Origin: Planctomyces sp.
GTDB lineage: Bacteria; Planctomycetota; Planctomycetia; Planctomycetales; Planctomycetaceae
DNA: 6,455 bases
NCBI GenBank assembly: GCA_005809115.1
Contig: SYLK01000260.1
Location: 1 to 6,455, forward strand
Reading direction: 5' to 3'
Shown piece by piece: positions 1 to 5,693 of this stretch. Made by a program: the position numbers and the translations under genes. Positions within the stretch are counted from its first letter, which is position 1; the number at the start of each line of letters is the position of its first letter. The notes below the pieces were generated by a model. It was not told where the DNA came from and searched no databases. It was given only the letters and a program-made list of their open reading frames with translations.

Positions 1-694
1 AGAACATGGCTTCTTTCGCTCGGGTGTATTCATCCCATTTGTCGAGCGAAGCCATGTCGATCGGCGACAACTTCCAATGCTTGAGTGGATGACGTTCCCG
101 TTCGGCAAATCGTCGACGCTGCTCTCGACGGCTGACGGAGAACCAGAACTTCACCAGGTGGATCCCGCTGCGGCACAGGTTGCGTTCGAACTCGGGCGAC
201 TGGCGCATGAATTCGCGATATTCATCATCGGAACAGAATCCCATGACGTGTTCAACACCCGCACGGTTGTACCAGGAACGGTCGAACAGCACGATTTCGC
301 CGCGTGTCGGCAGGTGCTCCACATACCTTTGAAAATACCACTGGCCACGTTCCGCTTCCGTCGGCTTTTCCAGCGCGACCACGCGGGCGCCGCGAGGATT
401 CAGGTGTTCCATGAACCTCTTGATTGTCCCGCCCTTCCCGGCCGCGTCCCGCCCTTCAAACAGAATCACGATGCGCTGCCCCGTGCTGCGAACCCATGCC
501 TGCAGTTTCAGCAGCTCCACCTGCAGCCGGTATTTCTGCTTTTCGTACGAGCGGCGCGACAGCAGGAACTGATAGGGATAGCCGCCACTGCGCCATTCCG
601 CTGACAGTTCATCATCCGTCCTGTCAGGGATCTCGGCTGCATTTGGCTCCACACTTTGCAGCAGAGCCTGCTGCAGGACCGCCGCATCGTCCGG
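1..694 (-). CDS. ppk2: Polyphosphate kinase 2 catalytic domain (partial, C-terminus off the left edge)
   Basis: PPK2-family enzymes transfer phosphate between inorganic polyphosphate and nucleotides in the cytoplasm. Reading leftwards from 694, the frame is open to position 1, giving 231 codons. It contains a Walker A motif (FEGRDAAGKGG, about 448-418), the segment KRFMEHLNPRGARVVALEKP, then TEAERGQWYFQRYVEHLP. A Walker B-like FDRSWYNRAGVEHVMGFC follows (about 281-232), then SGIHLVKFWFSVS and HWKLSPIDMASLDKWDEY near the edge. These match the single-domain PPK2 core throughout. Only the last 50-70 residues, including the TDT...SDDKKRAR-type end, are expected outside the window. The first ATG after the in-frame TAG (695-697) is at 412-410, beyond the Walker A lysine, so it cannot start an active enzyme. 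The only plausible downstream start is GTG at 652-650, which lacks a Shine-Dalgarno sequence. Family assignment is very secure; the true start and expression are uncertain. Confidence 0.93.
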
Positions 695-997
695 CTAGGC
701 TCCCTCCATGATGGCGGAAAGCACTCTGGCCAGCGTCTGCACATCGTGCGGCGGTACCTGACTGACGATATCACGCACTGCGTTGATTTTTGCCTCCTGA
801 GCGGCCCGCGTGGTCTCCATGACAGACAGCCGCTGAATTCCTTCAGCCGTGACCGCTGGTACGATGTCACCGCTGGCCGCGCGCCGCGCATGTCCATTTT
901 CCGATCCATTTTCCGCTGCTGCCGGCTGGCCGCGACGGCGCACCGTCGCCCTCGGAACTGATTTGACGACAACCCTGGCATTCGTCTTTCGGTTCAT
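695..997 (-). CDS. N-terminal extension of PPK2, ended by an in-frame TAG
   Basis: This 100-codon ORF starts at ATG 997-995 and stops at TAG 697-695. It is in exactly the same frame as the PPK2 catalytic domain, which continues directly after the stop with no spacer. The residues are basic at first (MNRKTNARVVVKSVPRATV), then Ala/Gly/Ser-rich, then amphipathic up to SAIMEGA. The sequence after the stop (PDDAAVLQQALLQSVEP, then SAEWRSGGYPYQFLLSRRSY) has the same character. Many PPK2 proteins carry a variable N-terminal extension before the GGYPY-like segment. I therefore infer that this is the first third of one ppk2 gene broken by a nonsense codon, not an independent gene. TCG (Ser) to TAG would be a single change. 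A weak AGGA lies 12 nt before the ATG. Alternatives are a sequencing error, readthrough, or a genuine separate small ORF. Confidence 0.55.
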   Translation of the reverse strand: MNRKTNARVVVKSVPRATVRRRGQPAAAENGSENGHARRAASGDIVPAVTAEGIQRLSVMETTRAAQEAKINAVRDIVSQVPPHDVQTLARVLSAIMEGA

Positions 998-1339
998 GGT
1001 GTGTGGGCATCCTGAACAGGATCAGTTTCGGGTGAATCCGCCGCTCCGCTGACCTGTGACGTGCCTGCACCTCAGCCATGCCGCGTTACCGGAAGTGAAC
1101 CGCATCGGAGCAGACTGGAGCAGACAGACTGGAACGAGAACCGGCAGACACAGACAGGCATCGATCACGGTGCGAGCCCCACCCCCGGGGGATCGCGACG
1201 GAACGCATCGACTTGACAGACAGGCAGATTACTCACGATTGCTGTCGGCGTCCAGCAAAATTCGACTGCGGTTCGCACCGCCTCGCTCCTCCGGGAAACA
1301 ACTCGTGCTGCACAGTGGCACCACATCCGTCGACATCAC

Positions 1340-1345
1340 TATACT
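1340..1345 (+). promoter_or_regulatory. Possible -10 element of the DUF1080 gene
   Basis: TATACT matches the bacterial -10 consensus at five of six positions and would give a leader of about 65 nt before the ATG at 1419. No convincing -35 lies 16-18 nt upstream; the best hexamer there is TGGCAC. Planctomycete promoters are poorly defined, so this is only a candidate. Confidence 0.2.
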
Positions 1346-1405
1346 GCCGGTTCGCACTCGATCAGACGATCTCAACGAACTCTTCCCCTTCCCGAAATTC
1401 TCGCC

Positions 1406-1412
1406 AGGGAGA
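1406..1412 (+). promoter_or_regulatory. Ribosome binding site of the DUF1080 gene
   Basis: AGGGAGA lies 6 nt before ATG 1419 and decides the start. This ATG is also followed immediately by a signal peptide, so the 121 upstream in-frame codons are not translated as part of the protein. Confidence 0.8.
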
Positions 1413-1418
1413 TACCAC

Positions 1419-2870
1419 ATGCCGGTCTCATTGTTCCGGGCGTTCTGCCTGTCGCTCTGCGTGACAGTTGCGACATCCGCTGTCAGTGCCCAGGATTCCA
1501 CAGCCGACCCGAACATCGCTGCCGCGCACAGGCCCACGATGATTCTGGAATCCGCAGTGTGGACCGAGCTGTTCAATGGACGTGACCTGTCCGGCTGGAC
1601 CGGCGACGTGACAGGTTATGAAGTGGATCACGGAGTGCTCGTCTGTCGCAGGGGCGGCAAAAACCTGGCGACCGCCCGCGAATATTCCGACTTCGTGTTT
1701 CAGTTTGAGTTTCGACTGGAAGAGAGCGGCAACAATGGAATCGGAATTCGCGTGCCCCGGGACGGGTATCCGTCACAGGACGGGATGGAGATCCAGATTC
1801 TGGACCATGATGGTGATCGCTACAATGGCGATGCTGTCATGTCGGACGGCAAGACGCAGCGACTCAGCTGGCTGAAACCGTGGCAGTATCACGGTTCGAT
1901 CTACGGCATTACTCCGGCGCGGACGGGTTATCTGAGACCGGTGGGTGACTGGAATTCGCAGACGATCGTTGCCATTGATGACCACATCATGGTGATTCTT
2001 AACGGTGCCGTCATCGTGGATGCGTTTCTCGACGACGTGACACCAGTCGACGGGACCGCTCATCCGGGAATGCACAACGCCAGCGGCCATATCGTGCTGG
2101 CGGGACACGACGATCGGGTGGAGTTTCGCAATTTGCGGCTCGCCGATTACTCAACGTCACCACCCCGACCGCAGTCCGGTGCGGACAACAGCCCTCCGGC
2201 GGGGTTCATGGCTCTGTTTAATGGCACGGACCTGTCGGGTTGGAAGGGCCTGACTCACGAGAATGCCAGCGAACGCCGCAGCCTTGCGGAAGAGTCGCGG
2301 AAGGCGGTACAGGACACCGCTGATGCCACGATGCGGCAGCACTGGAGTGTCACGGACGGCGTCCTGACGTATGACGGGAAGGGGCAGAGCCTCTGTACCG
2401 CCCGGGATTACGGCGACTTTGAATTCTACGTGGACTGGAAGATTCCGCCGGGGGCTGATTCCGGAATTTACCTCCGCGGTACACCGCAGGTCCAGATCTG
2501 GGATCCGTGGGATCCCCGACTGAAGCCCGGCCAGACTGCACCGACAACTCCAGCCGAATGGGTGACGCAGTACACCAACGGACGAAATCTTGGATCCGGA
2601 GGACTCTGGAACAATCGTCGGTGGCGGAATGCTCCGACTTCACTCGCCGACAGACAGCCGGTGGAATGGAACACGTTCCTGATCCGAATGGCAGGAGACA
2701 AAGTCACGATCTGGCTCAACGGCACCCTGATCGTCAACCGGGTTGCGCTGGAAAACTACTGGGACCAGACAGGACGAACTCCCCTGGCCCGTGCCGATCA
2801 GATCGAATTGCAGCACCACGGCAGCGAGCTGTTCTTCAGAAACCTGTACCTTCGCGAACTGCCGTATTAG
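1419..2870 (+). CDS. Secreted protein with two tandem DUF1080 (3-keto-disaccharide hydrolase) domains
   Basis: The product has 483 residues. Residues 1-24 form a signal peptide: basic n-region MPVSLFR, hydrophobic AFCLSLCVTVATSA, and cleavage after AVSA. There is no lipobox. Domain 1 spans about 48-242, opening with ELFNGRDLSGW and containing GNNGIGIRV, GMEIQILD, GSIYG, WNSQTIVAIDDHIMVILNG and HDDRVEFRNLRL. Domain 2 spans about 263-481, opening with ALFNGTDLSGWKG, then DFEFYVDWKIPPGADSGIYL, VQIWDP, GSGGLWNN, NTFLIRMAGDKVTIWLNG and IELQHHGSELFFRNLYL. Both are concanavalin A-like beta-sandwich domains of the PF06439 family. Some members hydrolyse 3-keto-glycosides made by Gfo/Idh-type oxidoreductases; others are uncharacterised. 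A role in extracytoplasmic carbohydrate breakdown is inferred, and no oxidoreductase or sulfatase partner is visible nearby. The gene appears monocistronic, and no convincing terminator follows the TAG. Confidence 0.93.
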   Translation: MPVSLFRAFCLSLCVTVATSAVSAQDSTADPNIAAAHRPTMILESAVWTELFNGRDLSGWTGDVTGYEVDHGVLVCRRGGKNLATAREYSDFVFQFEFRLEESGNNGIGIRVPRDGYPSQDGMEIQILDHDGDRYNGDAVMSDGKTQRLSWLKPWQYHGSIYGITPARTGYLRPVGDWNSQTIVAIDDHIMVILNGAVIVDAFLDDVTPVDGTAHPGMHNASGHIVLAGHDDRVEFRNLRLADYSTSPPRPQSGADNSPPAGFMALFNGTDLSGWKGLTHENASERRSLAEESRKAVQDTADATMRQHWSVTDGVLTYDGKGQSLCTARDYGDFEFYVDWKIPPGADSGIYLRGTPQVQIWDPWDPRLKPGQTAPTTPAEWVTQYTNGRNLGSGGLWNNRRWRNAPTSLADRQPVEWNTFLIRMAGDKVTIWLNGTLIVNRVALENYWDQTGRTPLARADQIELQHHGSELFFRNLYLRELPY

Positions 2871-2905
2871 TCGGCCCCGGACGCTGCCGCCATCCGGCTG
2901 GCTGT

Positions 2906-2981
2906 CCCCGATGGAATTCACCCGATCGGTTGCTGCGGAGACCGCGGGAATACCTTCCGCGCGTAGCGCGAGCCATCGGGG
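2906..2981. repeat. Inverted repeat with inner CGCGC hairpin downstream of the DUF1080 gene
   Basis: CCCCGATGG at 2906-2914 is the exact reverse complement of CCATCGGGG at 2973-2981, 58 nt apart. A second stem, CGCGC/GCGCG with loop GTA, lies at 2958-2970. There is no T-run, so it is not a standard intrinsic terminator. It may be a dispersed palindromic element or a weak 3' end structure. Confidence 0.4.
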
Positions 2982-3031
2982 CTGTCTGCCCATGACGCGG
3001 AATCCGAGTCTGTAAATAATCTGGCAGACAC

Positions 3032-3271
3032 TCACTGCGAAGGAAATGAACCGCCCGGTGCGGACCCGCACGCCGGGTGGTGTGGGAGGGGTTCAGCCGC
3101 AAGGCCGACCCCTGGCCCGATGTTGGTTCGTCGCGATGTGAAGCGCGGACGGTCTGACTGCTGCTCTTCAGCCTGGAGCCGATCAACGAGCGCATCAAGC
3201 GTTCCACCAGCTTCCGCGAGCAGGCGTTCGCGGACGGCATGTAGTTCATCGAGAATCGGATTTCTTGTCAT
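3032..3271 (-). CDS. Small antitoxin-like protein partnered with the PIN toxin, with an altered C-terminal tail
   Basis: The product has 79 residues from ATG 3271-3269, preceded by GGAG with a 9-nt gap. An in-frame ATG at 3277 and TTG at 3289 are alternatives with poorer spacing. Residues 1-50 (MTRNPILDELHAVRERLL, then a helical AEAGGTLDALVDRLQAEEQQ, then basic SDRPRFTSRRTN) resemble small planctomycete proteins encoded immediately after a PIN-domain gene. These are presumed antitoxins that bind and neutralise the toxin. The start overlaps the toxin reading frame by 26 nt, implying translational coupling. Residues 51-79 (GPGVGLAAEPLPHHPACGS and onward) do not look like the family; they are antisense to the intron-like hairpins at 3048-3121. 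The original C-terminus was therefore probably replaced by insertion of that element. The reading is inferred from family resemblance. It is probably expressed only if the upstream pseudogene is still transcribed. Confidence 0.65.
   Translation of the reverse strand: MTRNPILDELHAVRERLLAEAGGTLDALVDRLQAEEQQSDRPRFTSRRTNIGPGVGLAAEPLPHHPACGSAPGGSFPSQ
3048..3121 (+). ncRNA. Two hairpins resembling group II intron domains V and VI (3' end remnant)
   Basis: The first hairpin has an 8-bp lower helix (3050-3057 with 3074-3081, one G-T wobble), a 2-nt 3'-side bulge (GC, 3072-3073), a 5-bp upper helix (GTGCG 3058-3062 with CGCAC 3067-3071) and a 4-nt loop (GACC). This is the geometry of group II domain V, although the loop is not GNRA and the canonical AGC triad is not seen. 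The second hairpin pairs AGGGGT 3087-3092 with ACCCCT 3108-3113 and has a GCC-GCAA-GGC tip with a GNRA loop (3096-3105), like domain VI. The block ends in CCCGAT, matching the AY 3' end of such introns. From memory, very similar sequences follow group II-like reverse transcriptase genes. No reverse transcriptase or 5' intron part is present here, so this would be a 3' remnant. Confidence 0.45.
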
Positions 3272-3730
3272 CGTCATTGTCTCCGCCAAGGAATTCAGAT
3301 GGAGTACAAATCAGCAATTGCCCGAATCCGTAATCATCTAAAAGGCGATAAACACGGGGCAACTCGTGGGCGTTTGCAATGTGCCTGCAATTCAGTGTCA
3401 GCAAGTATTGTACTGCCGCTACCGCAGCAGCGGCAACGTGAAGTGCGTCAGCAGTCGCTTTTGCGGGCATGATCGACGCGGACACAATCGCACGGGCCAG
3501 CGACCGAACGTCATCATCGATCGGAACCGTTGGTATTCCATTCAGCAATTTCAATCGATCTGCTGCCGCAGATGAATCACCAGCGCATGCCTCGTCAACG
3601 ACAAGCTGCGACGTCACCAATTCGAACTTGGGGCGTTCGATCGACCACCAATCGCGGGCCTGCTGTTGAATCGCAGCGATCTGAATGTCGAAACTCGGCC
3701 GTGCGGTCGCGTGATGTAAACTGTGTCCAT
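3246..3730 (-). pseudogene. PIN-domain toxin (VapC-like), inactivated by an N-terminal frameshifting deletion
   Basis: The ATG at 3730-3728 begins MDTVYIT and has AGAGGA at 3743-3738, a good ribosome binding site. After six residues the frame diverges into non-family sequence. A second frame, open from about 3734 to TGA 3248-3246, reads ATARPSFDIQIAAIQQQARD, then PKFELVTSQLVVDEACAGD, DALHVAAA, YLLTLNCRHIANAHELPR and ICTPSEFLG. This matches planctomycete PIN-domain toxins (metal-dependent RNases) through to their usual end. In that family MDTVYI is followed by ETS[IV]VSY before the TARPS segment. Here only ACGCG separates ATC from ACCGCACGG, consistent with a 19-nt deletion (any 3n+1 length fits the frame change). 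The conserved ETS, with the first metal-binding acidic residue, is lost. A TTG at 3620 could start a 124-residue fragment lacking the first strand. The toxin is therefore very probably dead. Confidence 0.8.
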
Positions 3731-3737
3731 CGTGTCA

Positions 3738-3743
3738 TCCTCT
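3738..3743 (-). promoter_or_regulatory. Ribosome binding site of the PIN toxin remnant
   Basis: AGAGGA on the minus strand stands 7 nt before ATG 3730 and supports that codon as the original toxin start. It is also why the frame break after MDTVYIT is read as damage, not as a wrong start choice. Confidence 0.6.
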
Positions 3744-3750
3744 ACCCGAC

Positions 3751-3894
3751 GAACGAATTGCGAACTATGCGGCGGCAGGGATGCCGACGCACAATTCGCG
3801 CATCGAACTTTTCCGCTTCGCGGCGTTCGACGTGGTGTTCCGCGGAGCGCCCCGACCACGCCTCGACCAGCCAACCAGGGCGTCCTGCGGAATC
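3751..3894. repeat. Structured dispersed repeat, copy A
   Basis: The core at 3751-3834 aligns with 5176-5258 at roughly 80% identity by hand alignment, in the same orientation. A shared CCTGCGGAATC follows at 3884-3894. Inside the core, 3760-3799 folds into an imperfect hairpin: GCGAA/TTCGC at the base, TGCG/CGCA in the middle, and GGCA/TGCC at the tip with loop GGGA. The base changes relative to copy B largely preserve pairing. This copy lies directly upstream of the toxin start, so it may be part of that locus's leader. Confidence 0.7.
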
Positions 3895-4176
3895 CATCGC
3901 GCGGGGCGATGGACGCGACCCGAATTCTACCGTCTGGTCGGGTGGGGTTCAACGGTTTTCGGGAGATCACCAGCCGCCCCGGTCAGGCGGCTCGTGAGTG
4001 TGGAGCCAGTTCTGACAGGCGTCCGTCCCGATCGGGCCTCCCCAGAGTGCTTCGAAGCGGGCGGGCAGAACGGCGGAGCAGGATTCGGCACGAAGATTGC
4101 CACGTCAGTGCGCAGCAGGAAGAGACTTCCGGGCGGGTTGTCAGAAAACTTCGTTCCCCGGGAGGCTTGATCAGAC

Positions 4177-4193
4177 GCCGGCAGACAGCCGGC
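4177..4193. repeat. GCCGGC hairpin near a CTTG tetranucleotide; candidate IS91 oriIS end
   Basis: GCCGGC at 4177-4182 and 4188-4193 can pair around loop AGACA. It lies about 40 nt beyond the 3' end of the transposase remnant. CTTG at 4166-4169 (CAAG on the transposase strand) follows 7 nt past the hairpin. IS91-type elements end in a hairpin-bearing oriIS placed beside GAAC or CAAG, so position and order fit, but the motif is too short to prove it. Confidence 0.25.
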
Positions 4194-4231
4194 AATCAGT
4201 TTCGACAGTCAGTTGTACGTGCAGCGTACGA

Positions 4232-4664
4232 TCATCCATCATCGGACGGCACCCGTTGCACAATGAGCGGCGCCAGCAAAACCCACCAGCTCGGACGATC
4301 GGAATACGAAATCAGCTGCAGCGGCTTCTGGCAGTGTGGACAGAGTTGCGGTGACCGAATCCGCTCGGACTCTCGGCCATCAGGACGAAGAGACTTCAGG
4401 GAGCGACACCTCTTCCGGCTGATTACTGCCACCCCGGGTCGTGCCGATCCGCGTGGTAAACGTCACGTGGCCGTGCTCGTGACGCACGAAGCGACGATCC
4501 GAAACTGGACCGCCCGTCATGTAACGTGCCAGATACTTCAGGACATGCTCCGGGGTCGAGTTCTCCGGCGGCTTCTCGATGTACGTGCCCCACGAGATCG
4601 TCTCGAGCGGCTGCAGCCACGCGGCGAACGTGCTCGCATGTGATTGTTCAAATTTGCGATTCAT
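4232..4664 (-). pseudogene. Remnant of an IS91-family (Y2, HUH-type) transposase
   Basis: IS91-type transposases drive rolling-circle transposition using two catalytic tyrosines. The frame starting at 4664 reads AAWLQPLETISWGTYIEKPP, then TPEHVLKYLARYMTGGPVSD and HGHVTFTTR. YLARY (Tyr44 and Tyr48 of this frame) is the Y2 signature. That frame stops at 4382-4380 shortly after EEVSLPEVSSS. A second frame, from 4432 to 4232, reads KSLRPDGRESERIRSPQ, then LCPHCQKPLQLISYSDRPSW, which is the usual C-terminal CPHC-type zinc-binding end. Intact members have about 80 residues (RRW.LHILPKGF and following) between these parts, so an internal deletion with frameshift has joined them near 4395. The N-terminal zinc finger and HUH region are also absent. 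It is a non-functional fragment; family assignment is confident. Confidence 0.82.
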
Positions 4665-4845
4665 TCAGATTGTGCGACTCGATGTTTTCGGGGCCGCAGA
4701 TCACACAGAGGTCAGACTGCGGAACACTTTTTGCACGGCAAGTTCTCTGCAATTCGCGGCAATTGGCGAGCGTCTGGGGGTCAGCCCACCGTGTTTACGG
4801 ACGCCCCGAGAGCGGCCCCTCCTGGCTTCATGCCGGAAGACCGCA

Positions 4846-4951
4846 GGTTTGGAAACCAGAACGGACCTTTAACGATTCGTTTCGGCTCGCTCCGGCTGGA
4901 AGCCGGAGCGAGCCGAAACGCGTTGGCGATTGGAATTCTGGTTTCCAGACC
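4846..4951. repeat. MITE-like nested inverted repeat with a perfect 20-bp inner hairpin
   Basis: The outer arms are 4846-4861 (GGTTTGGAAACCAGAA) and 4936-4951, complementary at 15 of 16 positions; weaker pairing extends outward to about 4835 and 4962. The inner arms, 4878-4897 and 4901-4920, are perfectly complementary over 20 bp around a 3-nt loop GGA. There is no ORF inside. Two concentric palindromes in about 106 bp suggest a miniature transposable or REP/BIME-like element. A transcript across it would form a very stable stem. Confidence 0.75.
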
Positions 4952-4957
4952 TCGGCT

Positions 4958-4978
4958 CTGCCGACGCAAGGTCGGCAG
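4958..4978. repeat. Perfect 8-bp hairpin beside the MITE-like element
   Basis: CTGCCGAC (4958-4965) pairs with GTCGGCAG (4971-4978) around loop GCAAG. Imperfect pairing extends the stem by several GC-rich bases. It directly abuts the outer arm of the preceding nested inverted repeat and may be part of the same element. No T-run follows on either strand. Confidence 0.5.
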
Positions 4979-5175
4979 GGGCCAGCAATGCACAAGAGCC
5001 TCAAGCGAAAGCCGAATCATCAGACGCCGACGGTAACGGCAGATATCCAGCCAACCTGACGCGTTACCGCCAGTTCATTCACCGAGCCCGGCATCGAACA
5101 ACCAGTTTCAGCCACCACCAAACAGTCACGGGACACACGGTGCGATCCTTTGTCAGCACGACCGACGATTAATGT

Positions 5176-5324
5176 GAACGAACTGCGATCGATCCGGCGG
5201 CAGGATGCCGTCGCATCGATCGCGCGTTGAACTTTTCCGCGTCGTGGCGTTCGACGTGGAATCCAGTGCCACCGCCGACCTGCCGTCCGACCCGCCCGGA
5301 TCGTCCTGAACGCCCTGCGGAATC
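5176..5324. repeat. Structured dispersed repeat, copy B
   Basis: The core at 5176-5258 aligns with copy A (3751-3834), and CCTGCGGAATC recurs at 5314-5324. The hairpin at 5185-5223 is better paired than in copy A. A 9-bp base GCGATCGAT/ATCGATCGC is followed by one C-C mismatch and an 8-bp upper stem ending in GGCA/TGCC with loop GGA. Sequence differences from copy A in the basal stem keep complementarity, which suggests selection on, or copying of, the folded form. Confidence 0.7.
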
Positions 5325-5618
5325 AGTCGGCCCCGGAAGCGCTCCGGCCTCGCATTTTAGTGTCGTCGTCCGGGAGCATTTCCCATACGGAGCGGGCAGC
5401 ACCGCAGCGGCTGAGACGGCGCCTCAGGCGCGACCCTCCTCTTTCCCGGCGACCCGGGCCTCCTGAACCAAGGCCCTGAGCTTCGGCTTGACGCGACGTC
5501 CACTGGTCATGCGACTTATGACCCGCCCCGGTCATTCTTCCGCGTGCTCCCTGCACCCACGCGAAGTCAAAGTCATATTTGTTCGTCGCGATCTGAGCCA
5601 GGCCATTTGCTCAAAAGT

Positions 5619-5654
5619 CGTGGACAGAATATCGCATAAGCGCAACGGTCCACG
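5619..5654 (-). terminator. Weak candidate terminator for the 93-residue membrane protein gene
   Basis: On the minus strand CGTGGAC (5654-5648) can pair with GTCCACG (5625-5619) and is followed by ACTTTTGAG. It lies about 40 nt past the stop codon at 5694. The 22-nt loop and short T-run make it a poor terminator. Confidence 0.2.
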
Positions 5655-5693
5655 CGGGTGGAAAGACGTATTAGTTTAAACCAGTCATGTCAA

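Larger units (their letters stand above)
998..1418. other. Divergent intergenic region between ppk2 and the DUF1080 gene
   Basis: No gene is supported here. The plus-strand frame of the DUF1080 gene stays open back to 1056, but nothing in those 121 codons resembles a protein and the strong start is at 1419. The stretch 1107-1160 is rich in short GGAGCAGACT and CAGACAG repeats, with another GACAGACAGGCAG at 1215-1227. A 10-bp palindrome CCCCCGGGGG lies at 1182-1191. Both genes must be driven from this region. A TTGACA hexamer occurs at 1213-1218 and a TATACT hexamer at 1340-1345, but they are too far apart to form one promoter. Confidence 0.6.
3731..4231. other. Non-coding spacer between the toxin remnant and the transposase remnant
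   Basis: About 500 nt without a supportable gene. It holds repeat copy A near its left side and a candidate IS91 end near 4166-4193. The long plus-strand open frame from 3723 to 4643 has no recognisable domain, runs antisense to the transposase remnant, and is very rich in Arg and Ser, as expected of a shadow frame in GC-rich DNA. Between 3900 and 4160 I see nothing assignable. Confidence 0.55.
4665..5693. other. Long non-coding region with dispersed inverted and structured repeats
   Basis: About 1 kb with no supportable gene on either strand. Open frames exist but are short, start internally, lack ribosome binding sites and resemble no family. It contains the nested inverted repeat at 4846-4951, an 8-bp hairpin at 4958-4978, an 8-bp inverted repeat CGGTAACG/CGTTACCG (5031-5038 and 5062-5069), repeat copy B (5176-5324), and small GC-rich hairpins at 5419-5431 and 5456-5476. 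The region reads as accumulated mobile-element debris. Confidence 0.6.

Noticed and set aside
77..604. 175-codon open frame on the plus strand
   Set aside because: It is antisense to the clearly recognisable PPK2 core and resembles nothing.
508..981. 157-codon minus-strand open frame overlapping the PPK2 N-terminal region
   Set aside because: It is out of frame with PPK2, rich in Arg, Cys and Ser as a shadow frame, and has no ribosome binding site.
1316..1331. Sigma-54 promoter starting with TGGCAC
   Set aside because: The required GC of the -12 element is absent at the correct spacing.
1056..1418. In-frame N-terminal extension of the DUF1080 protein (121 codons)
   Set aside because: A strong ribosome binding site and a textbook signal peptide follow at 1419; the upstream residues are low-complexity with no family resemblance.
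3751..3834. Classical integron attC site in repeat copy A (and B)
   Set aside because: The hairpin shape is suggestive, but I could not find a matched pair of RYYYAAC and GTTRRRY boxes flanking it; GTTGAAC near copy B has no partner.
3723..4643. 306-codon open frame on the plus strand
   Set aside because: It runs antisense across the repeat, the spacer and the IS91 remnant; its composition is Arg/Ser-rich and it has no domain.
5169..5402. 77-codon minus-strand open frame covering repeat copy B
   Set aside because: It is explained by the structured repeat; a similar peptide also appears in copy A but it is interrupted differently and has no start signal.
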